Shown here: piece after piece, positions 27,249 through 35,434 of the stretch
Layout of the letters: every line of letters starts with the position of its first letter
How positions within the stretch are numbered: position 1 is the first letter of the stretch
Origin: SXTU01 sp964496695
Lineage (GTDB): Bacteria > Verrucomicrobiota > Verrucomicrobiia > Limisphaerales > SXTU01
Direction: 5' to 3'
Assembly (NCBI GenBank): GCA_964496695.1
Contig: CAZCBE010000018.1
Location: 12,791-76,790, forward strand
DNA: 64,000 nucleotides
The notes under the pieces: model-generated
The model's database searches: none
What the model saw: only the letters and a program-made list of their open reading frames with translations
What the model was told of the DNA's origin: nothing
Position numbers and translations under genes: made by a program

Positions 27249-27677
27249 TTATTTGCGCTCGCTAGAGGTGATATGTTTGATGTCGGCGAGGTCACACTCA
27301 GCCATGTATTCGTAGGCGGTCGCAGAATTCAGAACACAAATCTTGGCCTGGGCCACACGGCCGTCAGAACCAAGACTGAAGTGGCAGCTTTGGTAGAGGC
27401 CGTCTACGATGGTCCCGTTGCTCCGCTTGATCTGAAGATACCGGTTGCCGCGTGCAATGATCGCGCGGCATTGGCGCAGGTGGCTCAAAGATTTCAGGAA
27501 GCCGGCGATCTCTGACAAGGAGGCCACCACGTTGCCGACGGACCGTTTGGCGTGAGCGGCGTTCCGGGCCGTGTTGTCAGCAAGTTGCTTCGAGTGGCGG
27601 TCGGGGAAGGATACCCAAGCAAGACAGCTGGGAAGCCCAGTAAGAGCAGTAGTTGTAGTCATAGTGTATATAGTCAA
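27249..27677 (-). CDS. hypothetical protein
   Basis: 142 aa (an alternative ATG lies at codon 6). Not recognised. A helical middle (SVGNVVASLSEIAGFLKSLSHLRQCRAIIARGNRY) is followed by a beta-rich part with DGLYQSCHFSLGSDGRVAQAKICVLNS. No signal peptide or membrane segment. It lies between the sigma-like gene and a cysteine-rich small protein in the same orientation. Confidence 0.55.
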   Translation of the reverse strand: MTIYTMTTTTALTGLPSCLAWVSFPDRHSKQLADNTARNAAHAKRSVGNVVASLSEIAGFLKSLSHLRQCRAIIARGNRYLQIKRSNGTIVDGLYQSCHFSLGSDGRVAQAKICVLNSATAYEYMAECDLADIKHITSSERK

Positions 27678-27715
27678 AGGTTATTGAGCGTGAGGGGTGA
27701 GGAAGCGCCGGACGG

Positions 27716-28168
27716 TCAGTCTGACAGATAGTCGGCCCAGCAACTCCGACAACAGAAAACGCTCCCTTCGGGACTATAAAAGGCACCGTCGCGGTCCTGG
27801 CGGCGGAAGGACGGAAGGACGTCGCCGTCCTCGTCCAGCACGTCCTGCGGGATTTCCAACGACGGGCGACCGTGGCGGCAAGTGTCGTTGGCGCACTGAC
27901 AGAGAATCGTGCTGTCGGCGGGCGGGGTGGTGGCTGCTTGCTTGGGGATGGCAGCACGGATGCTGGGCAGCGGCGCAAGAATGGCCGCCCGATTGAAGCC
28001 GACAGCGGGTCGCCAAGCCGCAGCTAGGAACCGAGTAGGGGGACGTGAGGCGAAAACTTGGGTCAGCGAGCCCAAGAGGGCCAACGACAATTCCACAGGC
28101 AAGCCGCTACGCGGCGTCTGGGAAGAGAGGAAGTGAGTGGTGAGGGCAGGTGCGATGTTGGTGCTCAT
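27716..28168 (-). CDS. small protein with C-terminal cysteine (zinc-ribbon-like) motif
   Basis: 150 aa. The first 80 residues are low-complexity. The C-terminal 65 residues hold CQCANDTCRHG and then SVFCCRSCWADYLSD, a spacing that could bind zinc. The acidic middle includes DVLDEDGDVLPSF. Function unknown; nucleic-acid or protein binding is a guess from the cysteines. Same orientation as the sigma-like gene. Confidence 0.6.
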   Translation of the reverse strand: MSTNIAPALTTHFLSSQTPRSGLPVELSLALLGSLTQVFASRPPTRFLAAAWRPAVGFNRAAILAPLPSIRAAIPKQAATTPPADSTILCQCANDTCRHGRPSLEIPQDVLDEDGDVLPSFRRQDRDGAFYSPEGSVFCCRSCWADYLSD

Positions 28169-28244
28169 ATACTATTCGCGTGGCTTGTTATTCCCACGCG
28201 ATTGACTGATCCACGCGCACCAACTCCGTGACAGCAAAATATCG

Positions 28245-28493
28245 TCAATTCTTCTTGCCGGCCGCGTAGGCGGCGGTGAGAAGCGCATTCATATCGATAA
28301 CGGTCTTGAATTCCAGCCGGCTGGCCGCGTCAGGACAACGAGACAAGTAATGGGACAGGTTCGGCATTTTTCCGGCGCGGACTGCTTCGACGTATTCTGC
28401 GGCCAAGTCAGCGAGGGCATCATCCACCGAGTTGGATCGTGGCTGGGTCTGCCGGGCAGTGATTTGGTTACGGTTAAAGGGCGATGTTTTCAT
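28245..28493 (-). CDS. small acidic helical protein, head of the minus-strand cluster
   Basis: 82 aa from the ATG at 28493. The segment DDALADLAAEYVEAVRAGKMPNLSHYLSRCPDAASRLEFKTVIDMNALL resembles the short N-terminal segment placed before Ser/Thr kinase domains in Planctomycetes and Verrucomicrobia (LAxEYxxxxxxGxxPxxxxYLxRCP). Here it stands alone with no kinase. It faces away from the SorC-like gene, giving a divergent promoter region at 28494-28652. Confidence 0.6.
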   Translation of the reverse strand: MKTSPFNRNQITARQTQPRSNSVDDALADLAAEYVEAVRAGKMPNLSHYLSRCPDAASRLEFKTVIDMNALLTAAYAAGKKN

Positions 28494-28652
28494 AAGCAAA
28501 TGGCGATGTTGACATGTTCTCACACCCATGTGAGTCTACAAAACATCCTTTGTGACACTTTTCCAAACAACTTTCTTTTGCTCAGCCGTCTGCATGCGTA
28601 ACTTTCAGAATACGAATTGGTTGGAAGGATAAACAACTTCGAAAACAATCAC

Positions 28653-29831
28653 ATGAGTAACTTGTGGCCGCCCGCTTTGGACCGGATAGAGTTTACACTA
28701 CGCCGAAAGATTGCGTTTCGTGCATCGGAACTCTTTTTGGACGCAAAAGTCAAAAGGACTACCCTTGAGGTTGCTAGAATGATCGTTGCCGAGTATGCCG
28801 AGTATGGAGTGCGCGAGCACGAGTTTAATAAGAATCAGGTCTACGACATGGTTCGCTTCGCTGTCGTGGAGCGGTTGGTGCTGTTGAAGGCACCTGTTAA
28901 CGAGGCATTAGGCAAGTGGCTCAGGACAAAATTCAATATCCGCAAGCGAGGCCAGAAGGACGACGATCTCGTGCGCGTCGTTGACGTGGATCTGAACAGC
29001 CCAAATTCGGTTTCCGAGGAAGCTGCAGACCTGGCCTTTCGCTTGATTAAATCAACATACGAATCAAGGCCTGACAGGCCGGTCGGGCTGGGTTTGGGGC
29101 CGGGAGAATCCACTCTGGTGTTTTCCCGCCGTCTCGGCGAGTTATTGAAACGAGAAGGCCAGCATTTGCAGCTCAAGCTGTTCGGTATCAGCAGCGGATG
29201 CCCACCAGAAAAGCCCAATTGCGCTCCGATCAGTTTCTTCAACTTGTTTCCCGACGGTGTCATCAGCGATCGGGTCGCCCTGCTCGCGGGGCCGATTGTG
29301 CCCGTGGCTGACCATGCCCGGCAACTTGAGACCACCGTGGGCTTAAAGGAAGCTTATTCCGCGCGTGATGAAATTGATATCGTGGTGACGTCCATGGGTG
29401 ACTTTGACGACCATCATGACGGCTTGGCGAAGTTGCTCAAGGAACAACGCGCCGGATGGAAAAAGGGCAACTGGGTCGGGAGCGTTCAATATCGTCCATA
29501 TGCATCCGATGCCGCAGTTGTCGAGGAAGCCGGAGGTGACCGTGTGGTTACCTTGTTCGAGCTTGCGGATCTACATAGGATGGCAATAGATGCGAACAAA
29601 TCTGTCATCCTGATTGCGCGACCTTGTTCGCAGTGCAAGAAGACTAAAACCGAAGCACTTCTTCCCCTACTAAGGCTAGAAAACCAAAAACGCCTGAGGG
29701 TCTTCAGCCACCTGGTCATTGATTCCAAGTCGGCTTCCGAACTCGTCCCTGAGTTGGTCGCAGAGGAGGCGCAAAGGCTAGTTGACCACGGCGGACGTGG
29801 TGAACACGCTGTCGCTGGTGGAACAGCGTAA
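28653..29831 (+). CDS. SorC/DeoR-type sugar-binding-domain regulator-like protein
   Basis: 392 aa from the ATG at 28653; a TTG at 28617 in the same frame is possible. The N-terminal 110 residues are helical and basic and could hold a DNA-binding part. From about residue 130, LGLGPGESTLVFSRRLGELL, ALLAGPIVPVADHAR and IDIVVTSMGDFDDHHDGLAKLL resemble the effector-binding half of SorC-family regulators. The C-terminal 80 residues (VILIARPCSQCKKTK) include a CxxC. It is divergent from the sigma/kinase cluster and could regulate it; this is inferred from position only. Confidence 0.65.
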   Translation: MSNLWPPALDRIEFTLRRKIAFRASELFLDAKVKRTTLEVARMIVAEYAEYGVREHEFNKNQVYDMVRFAVVERLVLLKAPVNEALGKWLRTKFNIRKRGQKDDDLVRVVDVDLNSPNSVSEEAADLAFRLIKSTYESRPDRPVGLGLGPGESTLVFSRRLGELLKREGQHLQLKLFGISSGCPPEKPNCAPISFFNLFPDGVISDRVALLAGPIVPVADHARQLETTVGLKEAYSARDEIDIVVTSMGDFDDHHDGLAKLLKEQRAGWKKGNWVGSVQYRPYASDAAVVEEAGGDRVVTLFELADLHRMAIDANKSVILIARPCSQCKKTKTEALLPLLRLENQKRLRVFSHLVIDSKSASELVPELVAEEAQRLVDHGGRGEHAVAGGTA

Positions 29832-30296
29832 GGCGTTGGGGAGGGATTGGAACAAGGCTCCTGCAGGCCCGCAAGGCGTCTTGGAAGGCGATCAGATTCC
29901 CACCTTTCGACCACCCGAAAACGATCTTTTTCAGCCAAGTTACGACACCCCTAAACACCACCGACGCCGATGAACGCTCAAACCTCAAGAACTGGTCCAA
30001 AACGGGTGCTGTGATGACCCGATGCTGAAATAAAAACGCCTCAAATCGAATCCTGGCGCGTCGATGTTGAAGGGCACTTTCCCGCCCGCCACGACCAGGT
30101 ATCGGCCGAGGTTTTAGGTCGGGAAAGTGAACCAGAAGTTTCTGCGGCCTTGTGGAAAGCGAAGGCCGGAGGTGATCGTTTCGGAGGATTTTACACACGG
30201 GCGAACAGCAGGAGACAGGGTGGATACAGTCGAGCTTGTTGTAACTGGGAGTTGTAACTTTCCCTGCCTCCTTGCGAAAACCTTGTAAATAAAGGT
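29832..30296. other. intergenic stretch without a recognisable gene
   Basis: Between the SorC-like gene and tRNA-Lys. The only long frame here crosses the tRNA antisense and has no domain signal. No clear terminator or repeat seen. Confidence 0.45.
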
Positions 30297-30372
30297 TGGT
30301 GGGCTGACAGGGACTCGAACCCTGGACCAATGCCTTAAAAGGGCACTGCTCTACCAACTGAGCTACCAGCCC
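30297..30372 (-). tRNA. tRNA-Lys (anticodon UUU)
   Basis: 76 bases with the 3' CCA encoded (30297-30299). The acceptor stem is GGGCTGG/TCAGCCC, the D arm GCTCAGTTGGTAGAGC and the anticodon stem GTGCC/GGCAT around loop CTTTTAA, giving TTT. The T arm contains GGTTCGAGTCC. All four helices pair. Confidence 0.97.
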
Positions 30373-30716
30373 GCCGAAAGGGGTCGCGCTGGCCGGGAAG
30401 CTGCCGCACCGGCCAACGCGGGCGGGAACCTAAGCAACGCTTTCGGCTCCGTGCAAGCCCATTTCCACGCCGGCTGCCGCTTCCGGCGCACCTTGACACC
30501 GGCGCTCCCTCTCAACGCACAGGCGCACAGGAAGCAGAGATTACGCAGGGACCGAAGGGAAATATCCGTCTCCGGGTCGCTCTGCGGTCTCGGCGCCCTT
30601 GGCGTTACAGCGAGTCATCCGGCCACTTTGGGCGCGGCGGAGCCGCGCCATGCCTCTGCGTTAGCGCGAAGGCTTTAGTTCCGGCTTGTGGCGGAGATTA
30701 CCGAGCGATGGCGGAC
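30373..30716. other. intergenic stretch with CTCTGCG-type spacer repeat
   Basis: This holds the tRNA-Lys upstream region and a degenerate palindromic spacer (GCAGAGATTACGCAGGGA ... GCTCTGCGGTCTCGGC, about 30534-30600) related to sequences near 50538 and 62420. No gene seen. Confidence 0.5.
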
Positions 30717-31829
30717 TCAGACCACCGCCGCTTTCACGCAGTGAATGGGCGGCAGCGAGTCGAAGAGACATTCCCATTTCTCGCCGCCGTCGCGACCGAT
30801 CCAGAGCTGGCCGGTGGTGGTGCCGAAGTAGAGGGCGGGGGACTTCAATTCATCCACGTCCATACCGTCGCGCAGGACGGTGAAGAAACTGTCTCTCTTG
30901 GGCAGCCCTTGCGTGAGCTTCTTCCACGAGCCGCCGCCATTCTCGCTGCGCCAGACGGCGGGCACGCCGCCGGGGCAGGTGCGCGTCATGGGTTCGAGCG
31001 GGACAACATAGAGGACGTCAGGATTGTTCGGATGGACGACGAGGGGGAAGCCGAAATCCGACGGCAGACCTTTGGCGATGGAACGCCAGGAGTGGCCGTG
31101 GTCATCACTGCGGAGCACGCCGATGTCCGGCCGCTTGCCGCCGGGGCCGTCCCACTCGGCCCAGCCGCCGTGGTTCTGCATGTAGAGGCGGCCGGGGGCA
31201 TCCTTGTGGCCCGCGATCTTGTGGACGCACTGGCCGAACTCAGGGAAGGGATCGGGTGTGAACCCGGCCCCGACGCCTTTGTTCGCCGCCTTGAAAGTCT
31301 CGCCGCCGTCCTCGCTCAGGTAGTGGCCGCCGGTGGAGATGCCCAGATGCACGCGGTTGCCATCGCGCAGAATGGTGTGCATGCAGAGGCCGCCGTTGCC
31401 GGGCTGCCATTGGCGCGCGTGCTCGTGGTTGCTGATGCCGGGGACGAGTTCCCAGGTGTCGCCGCCGTCGCGGCTCTTGAAGAGCGAGGCGGGCTCGACG
31501 CCGCAGAGCAGCTCCTTCTTGTCCTTGCCGGGTTCGAGCGACCAGATGTTGGCGAGCGCGCGGCCGTCCTCTTTCGAGAAGGCGGGGGCGGACTTCGTCT
31601 CCTTGAAGGTCTTCCCGAGATCGGTCGAGCGCAGCACCTTCATGCCGAAGAAGGGATTGCAGCTCGAGGCGTAGAGCCGGGGCGTGCCGCGCGTGTCAAT
31701 CAGCGCGGAATAGACGCCCACGCCCTGGCCGAAGGGGCCGCGGAGGTTGAAGCCGCGCCGGCTGGCGGACGACTCGGCCACGAACAGGCCCTTCTTGGTG
31801 CCGATGCAGAGGATGACTTTTGCGCTCAT
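30717..31829 (-). CDS. WD40/YVTN/BNR-repeat propeller protein (exo-sialidase-like fold)
   Basis: 370 aa with several BNR/Asp-box motifs (STDLGKTF, SRDGGDTWELV, SEDGGETF, SDDHGHSW, SENGGGSWKKL, GRDGGEKWE) spaced as in a six- or seven-bladed propeller. No signal peptide, so probably cytoplasmic, unlike true sialidases. The upstream MoaD/ThiS-like gene ends 3 bases before its ATG, so they form a two-gene operon. Enzymatic function is not shown by the sequence. Confidence 0.85.
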   Translation of the reverse strand: MSAKVILCIGTKKGLFVAESSASRRGFNLRGPFGQGVGVYSALIDTRGTPRLYASSCNPFFGMKVLRSTDLGKTFKETKSAPAFSKEDGRALANIWSLEPGKDKKELLCGVEPASLFKSRDGGDTWELVPGISNHEHARQWQPGNGGLCMHTILRDGNRVHLGISTGGHYLSEDGGETFKAANKGVGAGFTPDPFPEFGQCVHKIAGHKDAPGRLYMQNHGGWAEWDGPGGKRPDIGVLRSDDHGHSWRSIAKGLPSDFGFPLVVHPNNPDVLYVVPLEPMTRTCPGGVPAVWRSENGGGSWKKLTQGLPKRDSFFTVLRDGMDVDELKSPALYFGTTTGQLWIGRDGGEKWECLFDSLPPIHCVKAAVV

Positions 31830-31832
31830 AAT

Positions 31833-32150
31833 TTAACCTCCGGAAACTGCGGTCATGATGGTGACAAGGTCGCCCGGGGCAAGCTGGGTGTCCAGCCCGT
31901 CCCGGTCGCGCATGTGGTGGATGTTCACAAACAGATTGATGTGCCGGCGGAGCGCCCCGGTCTCGTCGCAGATGCTGCGATGCAGCTTGGGGTAAAGCCG
32001 CTCCAGCTCGGTCAGCAGGTCGCGTGGATTCGCCGCCGTGACCGACAACTCGGCCGCGCCGCCGGAGCAATCGCGCAGGGGCGTGGGCACGCTGACGGTG
32101 ACCGTCGCAACGCGGGCCTCGGGTGGCGCGAGGGTGGAGTGGGGAGGCAT
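31833..32150 (-). CDS. MoaD/ThiS-family ubiquitin-like protein
   Basis: About 105 aa ending in VSGG, the Gly-Gly terminus that is adenylated and thiocarboxylated in sulfur carriers and small archaeal modifiers. The core VTVSVPTPLRDCSGGAAELSV...LERLYPKLHRSI...INLFVNIHHMRD...LAPGDLVTIMTAVSGG follows the beta-grasp pattern. I prefer the ATG at 32150; a TTG at 32174 with GAGAGG before it is also possible. It is paired with a BNR-propeller gene rather than with MoaE or ThiG, so a sulfur-carrier role in cofactor synthesis is not assured. Confidence 0.8.
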   Translation of the reverse strand: MPPHSTLAPPEARVATVTVSVPTPLRDCSGGAAELSVTAANPRDLLTELERLYPKLHRSICDETGALRRHINLFVNIHHMRDRDGLDTQLAPGDLVTIMTAVSGG

Positions 32151-32316
32151 CGAGAAAGTCACGGTTATCAGCAACCTCTCAGACGAGATACCGAGGGCGG
32201 AGATGGCTGAGCAGCCGGGTTCACTGGCGGCGATGCTAAGAAGTTACGCGCCAGCGTCAAAACTTTTTGCGGCCTCGTCCCGGCGTGGACCACATGGGGC
32301 AATCTTGACTCAAAGC

Positions 32317-32350
32317 ACAGCCGTCCGTCGCTTGGGCGACGGACGGCTGT
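32317..32350 (-). terminator. strong hairpin between htrA and the MoaD-like gene
   Basis: Perfect 15-base arms ACAGCCGTCCGTCGC / GCGACGGACGGCTGT with a 4-base loop, 47 bases after the HtrA stop on the minus strand. Only a weak T-rich run (GCTTTG) follows, so termination is likely but unproven. Confidence 0.5.
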
Positions 32351-32396
32351 CAGTGAATCGGCGACGAACCACGCGGCCTGGGCTGGCTGCAACCAG

Positions 32397-33890
32397 TTAT
32401 CCCTTGCTGGGCCTGGCTTCCAGCACGAGGAAATGCGTGCCGCCCTGGCTCCACACACGCAACAGCACCTGGCCGCTTTTCACCATCTCGGCCACGCGTG
32501 CAGCAGCCTCGGCGCTGCTCACGGGCAGGCGGTTGATTTCCAGGATCACATCACCTGGGCGCAGGCCGGCTGCGGCGGCGGAAGACAACGGGTCCACGCC
32601 TGCGACCAGCGCTCCCTGAATGTGGCTGGGAACGTTCCGTTGCCGGCGCTCGCGGGCGTCAAGGTCGTCCACGGACACACCGCCGAACAGGCTGGTGCCG
32701 GAACTGCGCCGTGATTCGCTGGATCGCACGCCGGACTTCGCGAGGGCGTTGGCAGGCAGCTCACCGAACTTTACTGCAACGCTTTGCTCCTTGCCGTCGC
32801 GGATGAGTTTGAGCGGGGCCTTGGTGCCCGGCGGCGTCTGGGCAACCATCATGCGGAACTGGCGGCTGTCGCTGAGCGTCTTGCCGTTGAACTCAGTGAC
32901 CACGTCCCCGGCCTTCAATCCGGCGTCCTCGGCCGGTGAGCCTTTCGTCACCTCGCCGATGAGCGCTCCGCGGTTTGCGGGCAGCTTGAACTCCTTCGCC
33001 AGTTCCGGAGTAACGGACTGGATCATTACTCCGAGATAGCCGCGCGTGACCTTGCCGTCGGCCACCAGGCGGTCCAGGACATAGCGCGCGAGGTTCACAG
33101 GCACGGCAAACCCGATGCCCTGGTTGCCGCCGCTGCGGCTCAGGATGGCGGTGTTGATGCCCACGAGCCGGCCGGCCGCGTCCACCAGCGCACCGCCGGA
33201 GTTGCCGGGATTGATGGAGGCGTCCGTCTGGATGAAGTCCTCATAGTCCACGATGCCCATGCCGCTGCGGCCCTTGGCGCTCACGATGCCCATCGTGACG
33301 GCCTGGCCGACGCCGAACGGATTGCCAATGGCCAGCACCACGTCACCCACGCCGAGGTTGTCGCTGTCCGTGGCTGTGATGGCCGGAAGCTTTTTGGCCT
33401 CGACCTTGATTACGGCGAGGTCCGTTTGCGGATCGGTGCCGATGATCTTGGCCGAGTAGGTGGTCCTTTCATCCGCCAGCGCGACCTTGATTTCATCCGC
33501 GCCCTCCACGACGTGGTTGTTGGTCAGGATGTAGCCGTCTTCGGTGACGATGACGCCGGAGCCCAGGCTCTGCTCACGGCGCTGCTGCGGCGCATTCTGC
33601 TGGCCGAAGAACTCGCGGAAGAATGGGTCGTCGAAGAACGGAGACATGCGCGCGTTCTCGCGCACGGTCTTGGTGCTGTAGATGTTTACCACGCTGGGGG
33701 ACACCTTCTTGATGACCGGACCGAAGGAGAAGGCTGGCTGTGCCTCCGCTGGGATATCACCGGTGTCCGTCTTGAGTTTCGGGGTCGCGGCGAGGAGGTG
33801 CGAAACTCCATGTGCATCGGTGAAGAACACGCCGAGGGCGAGGCCCGCGGCGAGGCCAAAGGCCAAGGTGAACTTGCTAGAGGTTTTCAT
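32397..33890 (-). CDS. HtrA/DegP-family periplasmic serine protease
   Basis: 497 aa. A signal-type N-terminus (FTLAFGLAAGLALGVFF) is followed by a trypsin-like domain with H126 (NNHVVEG), D157 (QTDLAVIKV) and S231 (NPGNSGGAL), then two PDZ domains (about 285-370 and 400-490, the first with RGYLGVMIQ, the second with RPGDVILEINR). This is the DegP/DegQ arrangement for envelope protein quality control. It lies alone on the minus strand between two intergenic gaps. Confidence 0.95.
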   Translation of the reverse strand: MKTSSKFTLAFGLAAGLALGVFFTDAHGVSHLLAATPKLKTDTGDIPAEAQPAFSFGPVIKKVSPSVVNIYSTKTVRENARMSPFFDDPFFREFFGQQNAPQQRREQSLGSGVIVTEDGYILTNNHVVEGADEIKVALADERTTYSAKIIGTDPQTDLAVIKVEAKKLPAITATDSDNLGVGDVVLAIGNPFGVGQAVTMGIVSAKGRSGMGIVDYEDFIQTDASINPGNSGGALVDAAGRLVGINTAILSRSGGNQGIGFAVPVNLARYVLDRLVADGKVTRGYLGVMIQSVTPELAKEFKLPANRGALIGEVTKGSPAEDAGLKAGDVVTEFNGKTLSDSRQFRMMVAQTPPGTKAPLKLIRDGKEQSVAVKFGELPANALAKSGVRSSESRRSSGTSLFGGVSVDDLDARERRQRNVPSHIQGALVAGVDPLSSAAAAGLRPGDVILEINRLPVSSAEAAARVAEMVKSGQVLLRVWSQGGTHFLVLEARPSKG

Positions 33891-34152
33891 AGGTCAGGTT
33901 TTGTTGAATCGGTTTCCCTGCGCCTGGGAGCTATGACCAGGACGCGGGTCTGGTTGGTCTATTGGCAGGAACCATGCCCGCCGTTCCTCTGGGTCTTAAG
34001 CGTTGAATTTCAGTGGGTTGCGCAAAGGCGTGGTCCATGAAGCAAGCCCCATCGGGAAATTCTGACACAGCTGCGGGTCAGGGTTGCACGCCCCTGTTGG
34101 CGTCGGAAGCGGACTAGTCAGGAGATTCAGGCTCCGCTGCTTGCCTCGGCAC

Positions 34153-35412
34153 TCACTCGCCGATGCAATACAGCTTGTCACCCCCGCGCAGGAACAGGTC
34201 CTTGCCGGAGAACACCGGGCTGGCACCCGAGCCGGCGGGCAGGCGGTTGCGACCCACCAGCCGCGCTTCGCGCGTCGCTTCGAGCACGACGGTCTCGCCC
34301 TTGTTGGAACTGAGGAACAGGTGTTTGCCCGCCAGCGTGAGGCTGGCATAGACGAGCGGTCCGGCGTTGGCCTCGCCTTCGAAGAGCTTGCGCTCCTTGA
34401 GCAGGGATTCCTGCGCGTCTTTCCCTCGCGTGTCGAAGGCGAATAGTTCGCCCACCCCATTGATCATGAACAGCGTGTGGTCGTGCAACAGGGGCGAGCC
34501 GAACACCTCGCCGCCGACCATGCCGCTCCACACTTCCGTTTCCTTGAAGGCGGCGTTGAGCCGGAGCGCGGTGAGCGTGCCATCCCCAAAGCAAACGACC
34601 CCCTCGCCGAGGGGCATCGGGCTGGAGTGGATCGCGCGGCCGATGTCGCTGTTGAGGCTCTTGCCGTCGGTGACGCGCACAACGTCGCCATTGGGGGTGA
34701 CGACCACTTCCACATCGCCAACCTTCAGGCTGGTTGGCGTGCCATAGGAAGACCGCGCCTCGGTGTTCACCCAGAGCTGCTTGCCCGTGGCGGGGTCGAG
34801 GGCGTAGAGGTTGCTGACGTGGGCGATCAGTTTCCCCGCGACGAGGATGGGCGACGAACTGCGTCCGTAACCGGTGGTGGGGTCGGCCACGATGCCCACG
34901 GTCCACTGACGTTTGCCCTCCAGATCGAACGCGCAAATGATCCCGTTGCCAAAGACCGCGTAAATGCTTTTGCCATCGGTGAGCGGCGTGGCTGCGGCCA
35001 GGCCGGAGCCGTCCGGGGGGACTTCATACTTTTGCGCCGCAGCGCGGGCAGCCTCGTCGGCGAGGTTGGCGGGCTTCACTTGAGCCTTCCACCGCACCTT
35101 GCCGTCGGCCCGGTCGAGGCAGACCAGCAAGTCCGGCTCCGAGGTGACGAAGACGAATTTGTCCGTGACGATGGGCGACGAAAAGCTCCGGCCCACGACC
35201 GTCGCCCACCGCACGTTCTTCGTCGCCGACCACTCCGTCACGGGCGTGGCTCCGGGAAACCGGCCGCTGCCATCCCCGCGCCAGCCGAAGGCACGCTGGG
35301 TGGTGGGGCGGAAGTCCGGTGCGCCGAGAGGAGCCTCGGCCGACCAAGCGGTGATGACCGCCGCAGAACACAAGAGCACAGCGGCGAAAACAGGACGCAG
35401 GCAGTTTGGCAT
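34153..35412 (-). CDS. PQQ-like beta-propeller repeat protein, third of three
   Basis: 419 aa from the ATG at 35412 (signal peptide CLRPVFAAVLLCSAAVITAWSAEA); the longer upstream frame is not supported. After APLGAPDFRPTTQRAFGWRGDGSGRFPGATP come PQQ-like blades (DGKVRWKAQV, EGKRQWTVGIV, TGKQLWVNTEA) and the C-terminal DLFLRGGDKLYCIGE. It shares the N-terminal block and C-terminal motif with the two upstream genes. Presumably periplasmic or extracellular; no catalytic residues of PQQ dehydrogenases are seen. It follows the 753-aa gene by 22 bases. Confidence 0.85.
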   Translation of the reverse strand: MPNCLRPVFAAVLLCSAAVITAWSAEAPLGAPDFRPTTQRAFGWRGDGSGRFPGATPVTEWSATKNVRWATVVGRSFSSPIVTDKFVFVTSEPDLLVCLDRADGKVRWKAQVKPANLADEAARAAAQKYEVPPDGSGLAAATPLTDGKSIYAVFGNGIICAFDLEGKRQWTVGIVADPTTGYGRSSSPILVAGKLIAHVSNLYALDPATGKQLWVNTEARSSYGTPTSLKVGDVEVVVTPNGDVVRVTDGKSLNSDIGRAIHSSPMPLGEGVVCFGDGTLTALRLNAAFKETEVWSGMVGGEVFGSPLLHDHTLFMINGVGELFAFDTRGKDAQESLLKERKLFEGEANAGPLVYASLTLAGKHLFLSSNKGETVVLEATREARLVGRNRLPAGSGASPVFSGKDLFLRGGDKLYCIGE

Positions 35413-35434
35413 GTCACATTCCCGGTATGGCGGA

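Noticed and set aside
29716..30357. 213-codon minus-strand frame crossing the tRNA
   Set aside because: It begins inside tRNA-Lys and has no domain or start signal.
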